From positions 957,466 through 1,021,465 of the forward strand of contig JAJAGP010000018.1 of assembly GCA_025084515.1 (NCBI GenBank): a stretch of 64,000 nucleotides of DNA, written 5' to 3'. Source of the stretch: Ancistrus triradiatus (taxonomy: Eukaryota > Chordata > Actinopteri > Siluriformes > Loricariidae). The translations under genes and the position numbers were made by a program. This document shows positions 11,189 through 25,700 of this stretch, one piece after another (the first letter of the stretch is position 1; each line of letters begins with the position of its first letter). Below the pieces are notes generated by a model. That model was not told the origin of the DNA. It did no database searches and worked only from the letters and a program-made list of their open reading frames with translations.

Positions 11189-14100
11189 CTAAAATAATGA
11201 AGATGTGGAATCTCAGACATTATGAATATTGTACAAAAATATAGCCGAAAATCAGCCATGATATATCTGTTGTGTATAACTTGCTTTCGTTTGCACTGGA
11301 GCTACACAGCTAATGTCGCTAACGAGTAACAGGAGTCCATACCCAGCTAAATCCTCACAAACTTGCCTCTTAAAATCCTTTAACTTTCTCAAAATTCGAC
11401 AGTGCTCCTTAAAATGCAGTGCGCGTAATGTATGAATTAATACTGGTTGTGCTTTCTGATCTAGAACCGATTGTAGATGGTACACGGTGCTCATAAATCT
11501 GTCAAAATGTTTTAGCACGGCCTTGGTAAGTTACGAAGCTTACGGCAATCGTAGTGCAGCATCGCGGAGTAACACGGTATGTGCATTCATTCATTTATTT
11601 TCGAAGCGGATTTCAAACTCAATGCTATCAGTCACGCAGTACAACATGGACATAGAGCAGCTGCGAGAGAATTCAACATTAACGAATCAATGGTACGGAA
11701 GTGGAGGAAGCAAGAAGACGCCCTGCGCCAGGTAAAGACCAAACTGAGCTTCCGAGGGAACTTAGAGTTTTGTTTCATTTCATGCGCCTTATAACCCGGT
11801 GCGCTTTATGTATGAAAATAAACCCGTTAGCAGTCAATCATTGATATTGCGCCTTATAAGCCGGTGCGCTTTATAGCCCGAAAAATACGGTACTCTTTGA
11901 GGTGTTTAATTAAAAGGAAGCCATCAGTGATGTTTCCAACGTTGACCTGTTTTCATAAAGAGTGTAATTTTCACCATTTTCACTAGTGATCAAACCATAT
12001 GCTGTTGCTGTGCTATCTGGCGTTCAGTGTACTTTTTGTGGTGCTTCCTTTTAAGGTGGATTTGTTGGGTATCGTATCCTTGTCCAGGTAAAAGGTTACG
12101 GCATCAGCAACCTTTCCAACGTTTACGTGTTTTCTCATATGAACTGTTATTTTCACCATTTCACCACCAGTGTGATCAACACATGTTTTCGCTCTGCCAT
12201 CTGGCTTTCGGTGTACTCTTCGTGGTGCTTCCTTTTAAGGTGGTTTTGTTCTGTATAGTATCCTCGTCCGGGTAAAATGTTACGGCATCAGCAATATTTC
12301 CAACGTTTACTTGCTGTCTCATGTGGAGTGCGATTTTTTTTTTTTACCATTTTCACCAGTGATCAACCCACATGTCACTGCGCTATCTGGCTTTCAGTGT
12401 ACTCTTTGTGGTGCTTCCTTTTAAGATGTTAGGTATCGGGTCCTCAGCCAGATAAAATATTACAGCACTTCTCATATGAAGGGTGACTTTCACCATTTCA
12501 CCACTAGTACGATTAACCCATATGCTGTCGCTGTGCTGGCTTTCTGTATACCCTTTGTGGTGCTTCCTTTTAATGTGGTTGAACAGATTTGCTGTGAGTC
12601 CACCAGTCTTGTCTTGGCAAATATAAAAAAAAACTGTAATATTTTTGTGTGTTAGATGTCCTTAGGGTAATAATATAGTTACATCTAATTACAGCTAAAA
12701 AAACATCAGCAGTACAACAGGCTGTGCAACTGGCTACCTAAACGTTTACACAACCCTTCTAAGATTTCTATCACTTACTAGCCTTGTAGCCCCAGTGCAG
12801 AAGTACAGGAGCAAACTTGGCTAAAAGTGAAAACTGTGCACAAGTATTTATGGTACTAAGAGAAACCTCATCTGTGATGGTAGCGTCTTGTTGATGGATC
12901 CCGTTTGCAGAGCTTGCGCTGCTGTACGCCTGTGAAAAGTGAAATTAATAAGGAAAATGTAGACTTACTAGATTGCTAAAGCAAAGCTCAACAGTTAAAA
13001 CAGATTTCAAGCTAGACAAACATGTCAGTCTGCATCACAATGCGGCGCTGCGTGCAGACTTAGAACAGAGCTAATCTAGAGCAGATGGAGGACTGGGTTT
13101 TGCGAAGTTTGCACGGCTTTACCTGGCTCTTATCGGGACGTCTGCGCATAGCCTGCACCAGCTGGTCCACTTGCTGGTTGTGCTCCAGGGCATTCCTCAA
13201 GGCTTCCTCGGTGCTCAGGAGCCTCTGACGTAAGCGCCCCACCTCCGCATCTGATCCCGACGCCTCCATCATGGAGAAGCGCCGGTGCTCAGGCGACGCC
13301 TTCTCTCGCCCCTGGGGTCAGGAGGAAACGCCACAATGGGAAATACCACACACAAAAAAATTGTAATGTATGGATTTTAGTCCATAGACATCCTCTTCCA
13401 GTTACTTATCACAGTTACAGCTCTTGGGTAAAACAAATTTTACACAATATGTATCATGAAAGAAGGGGGCCAGACCCAAATGCGTGAAGACTCTGATTGG
13501 CTTATGCTCATCCGAAGTGCTATTGCTTCACTTGCAGTTACCACCAGGAGTACAGCAGCTAGATGGTGTGCCTTCACCTCCCTCTGCTGGCCGTATTCAG
13601 CACAGCAGGATGTTACACCTATGCTTCCCTGTTTATATAGCTGCTTTTGACGATGTCTATTGCCAAAAGTGCTGCATATAGCTACAGATATGCGTCGTTT
13701 AACATTCACATTGCATTCTGTGCAACAGGTTGTTGACCGAACTGGACGTTGACTGTAGTCACACAGTCTTTTTATGCTACTGTAGTGTAAATATAAAGGA
13801 CATTTCCACTAGAAAACTGCAAATGATACGCAAATGCGTCATGAAAACACGAGTGATGAGCGACTGAATGATTGATACTTTTGCTTGAGACTAGAGAAGC
13901 GAATGTGAACTAGTTTACATAGTTATAGGTTAGAGAGAATATACATGTAGTGGGGGAACAAACAAAGGAGTACTACTTATATGAGAGGCACATACACGTA
14001 TGAATGCCATTTACAGCTTGGGACAAATAAGTAGCGGAAAGTCATCCACACAAACACTAGTAACTTGTACAAATACATCAACATCAACCAGACATATGGT

Positions 14101-17100
14101 CGACCGGTATGTTTGTAAGCAGTCGAGTGAAAGATGGGGTGCTTTTTAACTCCTGCCTCTGCTCGTGGATATAAAGCATTGATTGGCTTGGGTGACCAGC
14201 TCGCCAGAAGAAGCAAAATGCAACAAAGCAATAATAATATGCTGCCAATACATAAATAAGCAATTCACACAGGAATGTGTTGTAACTATGAAGTAAAATG
14301 TGGTCATTAGAGTTCAGTACAGTTACTGTATACTGTAACATATGTTGGGCAACATATACATGTACAGTGTCTTTTCCTACTATAATTTATTATAATTTTC
14401 AAGACTTCAGCAAATAAAGCAAACTTAAGTTGATCAGACAGACGTTAAGAGGTGCTTACCGGCACAAAATTGAACATGGTTTCTCTTTTGTGGGTGATCT
14501 TTGAGAAGGTTTACAGTCACCCATAACTCTAACATGCCCCAAACTTTACTGGACTCATATGATCCATGAAATTGCAATGTTTGAGTTCTTGTTTCTTGAA
14601 GATGTTTCACATCTCATCCGAAAGTACTTCAGTTCGAGAAGCTGATTGGTAGTCCAATGTATAGTGGGGTTGTCACCTTGGAGGTGGTCCTGAGAGTCAG
14701 TGGCCCACGCAAGAGTTGTTAGGATCGCCAGGGCCAAAGTGTGACCCATTTGCGAGTTGATGCTCCACCGTGCGAGCCATTAGGGTCACATGGGTCAAGA
14801 TGTGAAAGGAGTTTAAACCTCCTAGGAAGGGATACCGAGACTGGTGATGACTGGTGTCGTAAACCACCCCCTCTGTTCAGTGATGGTTGTTCTAATCAGA
14901 CATAGATGGCCTCCTTTAACCATCTTTCCTAGACCGAAATACCTGGGACCCATCAGCTTCTATGAGAGGTGAAACATCATCAAGAACCAAGTCGTCCAGC
15001 TGCCTTCAACTCAAACACTCATTCCTACCATGACCTGGATGACTGAGAACTTACACAAATGTAGAGCCATGAAATTGATTGTCAGGCTTCAGTTCATACT
15101 ATTCAGAGACTAACGACTATTAGCCACAATACTTAGTGAAACGAATACAGTAAAAGAGCAGCCAGACCAAAGTCAGTGGTGACTAACAAGAAGCAACCAA
15201 GACCAAGAAAGGTTCTGCCTCTATTGCCTCTGGATTTAAACCTTGGTCTTAAACGCTGCATTTCTACAGCACAGGGTTCGAGTTGCGATGAATCATGGTG
15301 ACTGCCTGTATATCCGTAAAGCTGAGTTGGTTCTCAACCAATCAGCTCTCAGCTTGGTGACGCGAGAAGCTCATAATAAATGAATCAGTACGCGAGGAAT
15401 CGGGACTCACCAGCAGCAGCAGCTGCTCCCTCAGGCTCTTGATGTCATCCTGCAGGTTCTGCTCCTTCATCTTCCACTCGGCCTTGTGCACCTCGCGGCC
15501 CAGGTCGCGGTCCATGCCTGGAGAGTGGCGCGGTGAGTCGAGCAGCAAGACCCGCAGCTCATTCAGGCTCCTAAAGGACATGACAGATAGTCGTTTTATT
15601 TTATGTACACTCAATAAGGTGCTGGGAAGCCAAACAAACTGGGCATACTGCTTTCAATTTTAAGAAAATAAGGTAAATGTGGATGGGACGGCACATAAAT
15701 CAGGATGTTAACTACTTATGAAAATGCCTAAAATACTGATAACATGGCTTTAGGCATTGCTTTTTTCAGCATCACTGGGGTTCTGGTGCCTAACCCAAAG
15801 AACAGAGGACTGCTGAGGCAGGACGTGATCCCCCAACCATCCTCCCCTCCCTCAGACACGTCCAATTGTGCCCAAGTGTGAAACCCGGCATTCCTATTGA
15901 TCTTTTCTGTTTTTTTATGGGTCTATAGCAACCACCCATTTTGAATATTTAGACCAACAGTCACTTGATATGTCAGAGGCTATATAACACTTAAGGAGCA
16001 GCTTTAATTAGATGGCTCGTCCTTATTAACTCAAACGCTCCTTAAGTGGATTGAACAGTGAAAGCAAGAGCATTCATGTGTGCACAGTGAAAAGGGAAGG
16101 ACGCGATGCCCGGATGAATTCATCGAGTATGATGAAGTACAGGAGGTTGAGAAGGATGTGTGTGTGTGTGCTGGGACGTTCTTCATTAAACAAACCGATA
16201 AATCAGCAGCTTAAATCAGACTCCAGATGGCTGCTGTCTCTACCTTAAGAGTGTAAATCCTACAGTGGACACAACTGAAATCTCAGAGCTCTTCCTGTCA
16301 TACCTCTCTTTCTTCAGCAGCTCCTGGCTAATGACCACCAGCTGGCCAGATGCATCGTGGGATTTCTTAGTGATGGCCTCCAGATCCAACTCCAGGCGCG
16401 TCTTCTCTCTAAGAAGGCCGTCCGCCCTTTTCTCTCCCGTGCGGACTTTACTCTCCAACGCTAGAATAACCACAAACCACAGAGCGCGAGAAAGAGGGAG
16501 AGAACAGAGAGAGGGCTGGGTGAGCTGCAAGATTTCAGTAGATAAACACTTTGTCACAATCCTGATGATTAATTACTAATAATATACATTATCTATTTAT
16601 CCTTGTTTGGTTTTGCCTTTTAATACATTACTATAGTATGAGCCTAATAATAATAACAATAATAACAATAATAATAATAATAATATAATAATAATAATAA
16701 TAAGGGGGTATATATTTATTTTTTTAGATAATTAAATTAAATTAAATTAAATTAATGATAATTAAAAATATGAATAATGCCAAGGTCAGCAATATATTTT
16801 TTTAGAATTTTTACTTTTTTAATCTTGGACAGATACAATAATGAAAAATAGAAATAATAACATCAGCCATATTATTATTACTACTAGTATTATTATTATT
16901 ACACACATACAGTAATTAAAAATACTAGTAATAACAATAACATTAAACATTATTATTAGACAGATACAATAATTAAAAATGCTAATAATGTCAATATCAG
17001 CCACATTATTATTATTACTACTGTTATTGTTATTAGACAGATACAATAATTTAAAATACTAATAATAAAAATCAGACATTATTAATATTATTATTATTAC

Positions 17101-17189
17101 TATATTATTATTGTTATTATTATTATTTCTTATTATTATTATTATTAGACAGATACAGTAATTAAAAATGCTAATAATAAAATCAGACA

Positions 17190-17238
<49 letters not shown>

Positions 17239-20200
17239 ATTATTATTAATATTTCTATTACTATACTAGTATTATTGTTAGACAGATGCAGTAATTAAAA
17301 TGCTAATAATAACAACAATATCAGCCATATTATTATCACTATTTTTTACTATTATTATTAGACAGATAAAGTAATTAAAAATGTTAATAATAACAATAAC
17401 ATCAGCCATATTATTATTATTACTATTATTAATATTATTAGACAGGTACAATAATTAAAAATACTAGTAATAACAATAATATCAGTCATATTATTATTAT
17501 TATTATCATCATCATCATAGTTAGATGGTCAGAGTTAAACACTGATAACTGAAATTGCAGGAATATTTAATTACCCGTTATCTGTGTTTTGAGGTCGTCT
17601 ACTTGTGTTGTAAGAGTGGAAACTTCTTTTTCCCTTTTTGCAAGTTTCTCCGATGTGTCTGAAGACATGAAAGCACAAAACATCCCGATTACCACAATGG
17701 CACGCTTACAAGTCTTCCTCAAATTATTCATATTGCGCAACACAACGTTTCTGATCAAATCAAACATACCTTCCATGTTCTGATTTAGCTTGATCTTTTC
17801 TTCTGAGGTGTCGTTGTTTTCTATCACCTGGCAGGACAAACATTATAGTCAGCATAAATGCAATTCTACATCATTTAGAAAAAGTGCCTGGGAACTACTA
17901 ATCAGAAGGCTAATCCCAGCTACGCCAAGCTACCACGGTTTATCTAAATGCTTCCCTTCTTCACTACTCTTCCCACTTTCTTTCTGCTTGTGCTGTAGAG
18001 CACGCAAATTAGAACAGGTCTCAAATTCCCCCATGTTACCCACCACTACCCAGAGCTTCTGACTCACATTGCCATCCTGGCTGATCCGATGACTCTCGAC
18101 AGCCTGCAGTCTGTTCTCGCTGACCCTCAGCTTCTCCTGAAGATCTCTTATCTCGGCTTTGCTCTGTGCCTCGGCGTTCTGAAGAGCCTCGTAATCAGCC
18201 ATCTTCTTCTCCGCCAGCTCCAGGCGCTCCCTCAGCTCAGCAATCTTCATCTCTGCCTCCTGTAGCTTCTCCGGTGATTCGTTGAGCTCTTGGCCGTTCC
18301 TGGCGTTCTCGTCGCTCTCCTCCAGCTTATCTTGCAGCTCTTGGATTTTAGCACGGAGCTCCTCGCGTTCCTTGGCCAGCACGGCTACCTCAATCTCGTG
18401 CTTGGCCTTAAGATTCTCCACCTCCAGCTGCTGCTCCATCCTCAGGCTCTCCAGAGTGGCCCTGGTTTCGGGTGCGGGACCCTCTCCGTCTCCTCCGCCA
18501 GTCTCGGAAGGTTTGGAACTGTTCATGAGCGAGGATTTGAGCTCCTCGAGAGCACGCTGATGGTCTCCAACCAGGGTGTCCAGCTTGGCCTTCCAGCTAT
18601 CCATCATCTCCATGTTCTCACGCGTGGCCTGCTGGAGCCTCTGGCGCAGCTTCATGATCTCCGCAGACTGCCGCTCTGTGGCGGTCCGGAGCCGCTCTGT
18701 TTCTTGGCGCCCGACGCTCAGCATGGCTTCGTAGCATTCGCGGAGCTGACTGCTCTCCTCGCGGCGTGCCGATTCCAGACGCTCTCGGAGAACAAGGGCT
18801 TCCGAACTTGAGACGGCATCTCCACCATCGACTACGGAGGTTCTGTGCAGCCGTGCCTGCAGCTCCTCCACCTCGGCCTTGCGCAGGGTTAACTCCTCCT
18901 CCAGCTGCATCACCCGACTCTTCTCTTCAACCGTGGTTTGCTGGTGGACAGAAAACATGTTTATAATCTGATGCTCTTGTGCTCGAGCCTCTAGTTCCTG
19001 CTTCTCAGGGGGTTCACTCAAGTCGCTGAACATTTCTTTGTTGTGAACTGAAATTTTGGGCAGACTGAAGGCTACTGGGACTGACCCTTGCAGTTTGCGT
19101 CTACTTGCGCAGGCAAAAACGTCCTCCAATTTGGTGCAATTTGGTTATGACTAGGCGGTGGTTAATTATCCAATGACAACGTGAAATGTTCCGTTGAGCT
19201 TCCCCCACTAAAACTGGAGAACCTTTGGCTTTTATCGCACTGTGAGCATCACTTGGCACGTGCATGCTGGACTCCTGAAATCATTCAGCCCAGGCAAAGC
19301 CCATTCGAGAAGCATTTCGTCCAAGGGCCAAACCAATAAATCAAAAAGCACGAAGAGAAGAACCCAAGCAAGCCATTCTCTGCTTTGTTTCTAAAAAGCA
19401 GCCAAGCAAATGTGAGATGATGCGTAACATGAACACACAACTCTACCAAGCTGTTAAAGAGAACCACTCGAAGAATCCCAGTTCTGAATCACAAAGGAGT
19501 GTTCTAGTGTTAGTGATCACAATACCTAGGCATTCGTAAATAGAGTTTAAAAGATGTGTCATGCCACAGCACTCCTGGTCTTCTTTGTGCTTCCCAAACC
19601 TGGAGGAACTTGGAAGGTGGAAGGCCCTCGGGCATCAGAAATCAACCCTGACCTGAGACTCTGCCGATGAGGCTCAGTATTGGGAACCAATCTCTACCAA
19701 CTGAGCGGCTCTGGCATAGTGAGGGTACCGGCTCCCTACTGCTCTACGCCAGTTTCTCGTTATCTATGCCAGCACTTCCACCTTCCGAGTTTCATAACGC
19801 CTCCTGGTTTAGGGGGCTGGATCTGCAGCAGCACAATCAAACCAGGGTTTGCCCTGCACAACAACATCACTCATCAAGAAATCGCTGAAGGTACGTGCTG
19901 TCATTGGACAGAACTGGAAACGACTGGGGATGCAATCCAAAAAGAAGAGAAGAAAAAGAGATCACACCACTCGTCTTAAGTCATGATTGCTGATTTAGAA
20001 AGACCTTTAGAAAGTCTACACACAGAGTTAGCAAAAGACTTATTTTGTTTCACCTTGATACTCTTACCCAACCTCGTGGGTGTTGGCGGATGGCGCCTTC
20101 TGCCCTGTTAATAAATAGCAAAGCTTGAAATCTGGGTCAGTTCACCTGATACTGTCCTAGCTCTACAGTACTGGAATACAAAGGCCCCTTTCAGCTGCGC

Positions 20201-23200
20201 AAAGAAACCTGGAGCTTTGCGCCTGCTCCATCAGCCGGAGGTACAGCCATCCTAGATGTGAGCTGAAGTGATTCTGAGTGAATAAACTGCATATATACAG
20301 CACACAAATGTGATGAAACTGATGACGAAACTACAAGAACAAATTAATTTGCACTGCTTGCTCCCCAAGAAACCCCCTACTGTTCAATTGTTCGAATACA
20401 ATGGAAGATGGAGAGAATGGAACGGAATAGAAGTTAATAAGATTAGAAATGTAGATAAGTGGAAAGAATTAATCTGTTTTACTACACAGCTACTGGGGCT
20501 GCACAGACATACCTGGCCATGCCTGAGGAGAGAAGGTTGAACTCTCGGAAGGATATATCACCCTGCTGATGCAGTGACCCCTATTGGACCCCTGAGTTGC
20601 GTTTTTTCTCACCATAGGATTCCAATAGCGGGCTCCTGGTCTGTGTCATGCACCCCCTTAGCTGAGAGGGACCTGTATCTCAGGAGCCTCCAGTGAGGAG
20701 GAAACTTAAGACCATACATTGGGAAGCGAGTGCCATTTGAGTGAGTGCCGTGCAGAGTCCGGCTACTCTGGCCCCATCACTCCACTGGTGACAGGGAGTA
20801 CCCCTCAGGGTCACCAGGAGCCTTGCTGGCCAGGACAGGGGCAGGCTGACTCGCAACACAGGGCATCTGTGGGGTCTTGGTATCTTGAACCCTGGTAATG
20901 GTGTAGGTGGGCATTGCAACTCATGCCCTGTACAATTTGTGAGTTTTTCTGCACTCTGCATTAGTGTATCCACAAGGAAGTGCAGGTTAGATTAGATTAG
21001 ATTAGATTTAGATTAGTTTAGATAGAGTCGCCTCAGCCCAACCCTGCACTTCCCTGATTCCGGCCATGACTCAAACCTCACCCCACTAGAGGTTTGCTGA
21101 AACAGTCCAGCTCACATCCCGCCTCAGGATGGCAATCGGCATTCGCCTCCCAGTTGTATGGAATAAGGGTACCATATGGGTCCCATATTTCTTAGCTACA
21201 CAACAGGTTTCCCACCAGACAATTTCCCATTTGTTCTTCAAACTAAATGTCCATGCAAAGTAGATCATTTACTTTCTCCCAAAGGTTTGTGTTTGCCTGG
21301 CTCTCAGCTCTTCATGCCCTACTTCACCCTACTTCACATGCCTCCACAGCTCATTTGTTCAGTGTTGCAATCAAGCCCATGTGCCAGACAAGCGCTTCAC
21401 ACAGAGCATGAACGATGGAGATCTTGAGGTGGTCGGTGTGAGCAAAGCTCGGGCAGTGCCGAAGCACCACGATGCAAAAATAAAGAAATAAAAAGAAGCA
21501 GGACCGAGCTACAGGCAGGGAGTAGATCTACGCCCGCTATGCGTTTACCATCTTTTCCTCTAACTCTTTCTGAAGCTTGTCTGCTTTGGACTTTTCCAAA
21601 CGCAGATTCCGCTCGAGCTGCCGAATACGGGCATGCTCCAGTTTGGTCTGAGTCTACGGAGAGATAGGAAAGAGGAAAAAAAAGACAAGAGAGAAACGAG
21701 ACACCCAAATGCAGGACAGGAAGAAATGGTACTCTGCAGGAGACTTAGCTTTAACCTTAGTGAATCAACTGAAAAAGGCACAATTTATCCTTCCAGGTAC
21801 CCCTTAGAAGTCTTTTCTCAGAAAATGATGTAAAAATCTAAACAAAACCTCTTTTGAAAGTGCTGTTAAGACACAACACAGAAACAGACAAGTAGCCATA
21901 ACTAGAACAAATAATAATGCTTAGACAAAACATCTTTACTTGTCTAATAAACAATCTTTTATACAAATTTAAGCCCTCAAAACACTTGGTCATTAGTGTT
22001 AAAATCATTTCTGCTCATTTATTGTCTTTGAGTAAAGTGTTTTAGGTTTTAACCCCACCTTTCTTGGTCAAGGTTGCTTGGGCTCTGGCATCTTTCAACT
22101 GAGAGCACCATAACCACTGCCAGGACTCAAACCTGGGTCAGTTGTTTAGTGTCGTAGGCTGATCCGCTACTCCAGCTCCAAGTGTGTTAATATAAGCCCA
22201 AATTCTGACTGGAGTAGTTTATCAGGGGTGTCTGCGATTGAATTATTACTCCTCTCCTCGGTAACAAAACTGCATCAGGACAGCGATTAAATTCCCTCAG
22301 GATGAGTGAGTGCCTCGTGAGTTGTATTTTCTACAACCCTTGATACAGCTAGCCTTTATTTTCAAGAAAGCTGAAAGTATATGTTGTTCGCATTTAAATC
22401 TAAAGTAATGCTGTGTAACCTTAGCTGATGTTAAAATATCCCCTTTCATCAGTTAGCAGTGTCTGGAATTCAGTTCTTTATGTTTTTTATGTCTCCCCCT
22501 CTCCATCCAGTCTAACTAAATAGTGCAGTAACTCTTTAAATGCCTTTAAAGAGTCTCTTTAATGCCTTTAAAGAGTTTTAAATGCCTTTATTTGTACAAA
22601 TGCGGCTGAATGGGGCTAAAATCACCAGCACTGCCAAGTTTGGTGAAAACAGTAAGCAACTCTGCCTGTAATATTTGCAGCAGGTGGAGGGAGAAAAACA
22701 CAGATATGACCGATCTGGACAGGGATAAAATCACTGAGTAGCATCTGTAAAATGGGACTTACATAAATAAAGGGTTTAAAAGTACAGCACTGTGGAAAAT
22801 TCTTAGGCCACCATTAGATTAGACATAACATTGTTTTGGCAATGGTATAATAACCATATATCATTATTTCTCAGTGTCTTTATTAGAAAGCAAACAGAAA
22901 AAATTGCCAAGTTGACCCTTCTGCAGTCCTCTTGATCAGGCACTGTCTTTTTGGAAGGGTAGCAGCCAAGAAACTACTTTTTCAGGGTACAGGGTGAAAG
23001 GGCTAAGATGTGCTAAAGTTCACAAAAATTGGAATGAAGAGGACTATGTAGTGACCAAGTTTTTGGGTCCAAACGTCGACAATATGTTATATAGGGTCAT
23101 TATAGCATTGCTAAAACAACACATCTAATGGTGGCCTAATACTTTTGCACAGTACTGTAAATAAAGAATTATCAGGTGATATGGGTTGGGTTGTGCTAAA

Positions 23201-25633
23201 AGTAGCACGGAAACTTGCATGGTTAATTTGTAAGGTTTTATAAATGGACATCATGACTGTGGGGACTGTGCTGGTGTTGTTTTAAGGTACTGGACTATTG
23301 ACCTGAAGGGACCTGGCACTGCCCAGCTGTTACGGCTGCGTCTCGAACAAGGGCCTTAACCCAGAACTGCCTGTATAATACTTTGTAATACTTTTAAATA
23401 ATGAAAGTTTTTACATTAGACTAAAGATCAAACAAGTTTTCCTTTCACACTTTGAGGAAGTAGACTGGAAAAGAGGTCCAGTCTATTCAGCTTCTTTATT
23501 CAGTACAATTTGTAGTATATGAAGTAGTATCTTTGGTATAATTAGTATAGTGTCGTGGTTGTATTGATTTTCTCTATTCCATATGCAGCGAAATACCTCA
23601 AGATCTCCTTTCGTGATGGATTCCTCTTCCACCCTGAACTGAAGGTCTTCCACTTTCCTGTCGTAGCACAGAACAACCACTAGGAGTCACACACCTTCAC
23701 AGCAAAGACTCGTACTGTACAAGCTAAAGATTGACCAGACGGCGACTGAACAGGTAGGAAAAGTTACCTTCTCTCTTCCTCAAGCTGATTGGCCAGTTCC
23801 ACCTTGTCTCTTTGTGCATTGGCCAGCAAGGTTCGCACCTGCTGCAGGTTGCTCTCTGCCTCCGTTACGTACTACATGAGATACAATGGGTGTTTTCAAA
23901 CAGACTACCGAATCATATACAGTTATTTTATCAAGCACAGATGAACTGTACTGTGTGTGTGAAAAGAAAACCGCCCATTGTCGTGTCAGACGGACCTGCA
24001 GGTGCTGAGCCTTTAGTGCGTTCAGCTCCTTCTCCACTTCACAGATGTGACTCGTGGCTTTGGCCACCTCGGCACGCTCCAGGTCTCGCTCGGCCAGGAG
24101 CTGCTCAATGTGCTGCTGCTTCTCCTTGAGCGCCTCCTGTAGCGCAGTGGTGCCCGAGATCTTCCGAGCATAGCGCGACGACGTCTCGGTCAGCTGGGCA
24201 AAAATGAAACGTTATACACCACCGCAGCGGTGACGGATGATCAGGAAAAGCCTTGCTATTTAGGCATAGTCTAAAGCAGTGGGTCCCAATTTTTTTTCTG
24301 CAGGGACCCCCTTTTGTAAATTATAATATTTCCGAGTCCCCCCTCCCACAAGCATGTCCATATTATGCTAGCAGTGCTCAAACGTGCCTCATTCATTTGC
24401 CTTGCTGCACTATCTCTGGAGTCTAAAGTATCTAAGGAATACTTAGGGATCAGTGGATTGACAAACACGCGTCTAATCGATAAAACTCCTCTCACCAGGC
24501 CGGTGCGGCTGGGTCTGCCGCCAACACTGGAGGCCACGGAGCTGACGGAGCTGATAGAGGAGCTGCTCGGACTGTGGGCGAGCGACGACACCCCCATGGC
24601 CACCCGCTTGCTTTTCTTGGCCTTGGCCGGACTTGTAGAGGGAAAGCCGATGCGGATCACCTTGTGGATAGGCGCAAACAGGCCAAATTTTGGCGGGCAC
24701 TGGAAGTACCTGGGAAGAGACTGTGTATTAACGTCTTGGAAGATTAGGCCTGATTGAGGTGCATTAATTTGTAAATTGTGTCAACTAAGTTAACTAAACA
24801 TTATTATCCATCAAAAGGCAAGAATGGGCAGAGATGAGTTGTATCAAACCTGGTACCGGCCACGGCTCCGTCATTCTTCCCGAGAGGTTCATCCAGCTCC
24901 ACGCCACACCACTCACCCTTGGCAAAGTCGGTCTCGCCTACGTAGCGCACCACTCCAGTCTTAGTTCCACCCACCTGAACAAAGTAGCAGGGAGAAAACA
25001 AACATAGGAGGTCAGGGGTGGTGTCTTGGCCCTGACAAGCATATTGGGGATTGTTATTTAGTTTATGAAACATATTTTTGGAAAGAGAGACTGTCTGGCC
25101 CCTTTGAAACAGGTTTGGGCACCCCTGATCTATACAACAGGACAGAAAAGTGTAAAAAAGTGTGGTTGGCACGGCCATAATTAGCTAGTGAAGCACAGCA
25201 GAAACCCAGGTTCGAGTCACGGCGGTGCTTCGGGCAGGAAACAGGCACGATTTCCCATGTTTAAGGGATGGATGGTTGGGTATCGTGAACTGGCATCCCA
25301 ACCAGGCACAATCGCACCTATGTCTGATGTATTCCCGGATAGGTTCCAAATTCCTAACTCTAACCCTTACCCCCAGTCCTACCCCACCTCATGTGACAGT
25401 AATGAGGGTTAAAACTCAGTAATATCACATATTTACCCCAGCACATGCCAGGTAGGTAAGAAATCACTCCAATCTGTAATACTTTAGAGGCTTAACTGCT
25501 TTTTTTCCAGATCAAGTCAGGGAACGAATTCCCGAATGACTTCGAGTTGGCACGCTCAGGGTGTTGTGACCTAATGAGGCATGACTAGTGTACGATTTGG
25601 CCTATATGTGTGTCGCAATGGCTGATGAAAATG

Positions 25634-25700
<67 letters not shown>

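Noticed and set aside
12027..12275. 82-codon open frame and its 3.8-kb relative as a conserved protein
   Set aside because: The similarity is at the DNA level, extends beyond the frames, and other units of the array have shifted frames.
18282..18966. Plus-strand open frames of up to 173 codons opposite the large coiled-coil exon
   Set aside because: They are antisense shadows of the clip2 873-nt exon, rich in Leu/Ser/Arg because the sense strand is rich in Glu/Lys/Leu codons.
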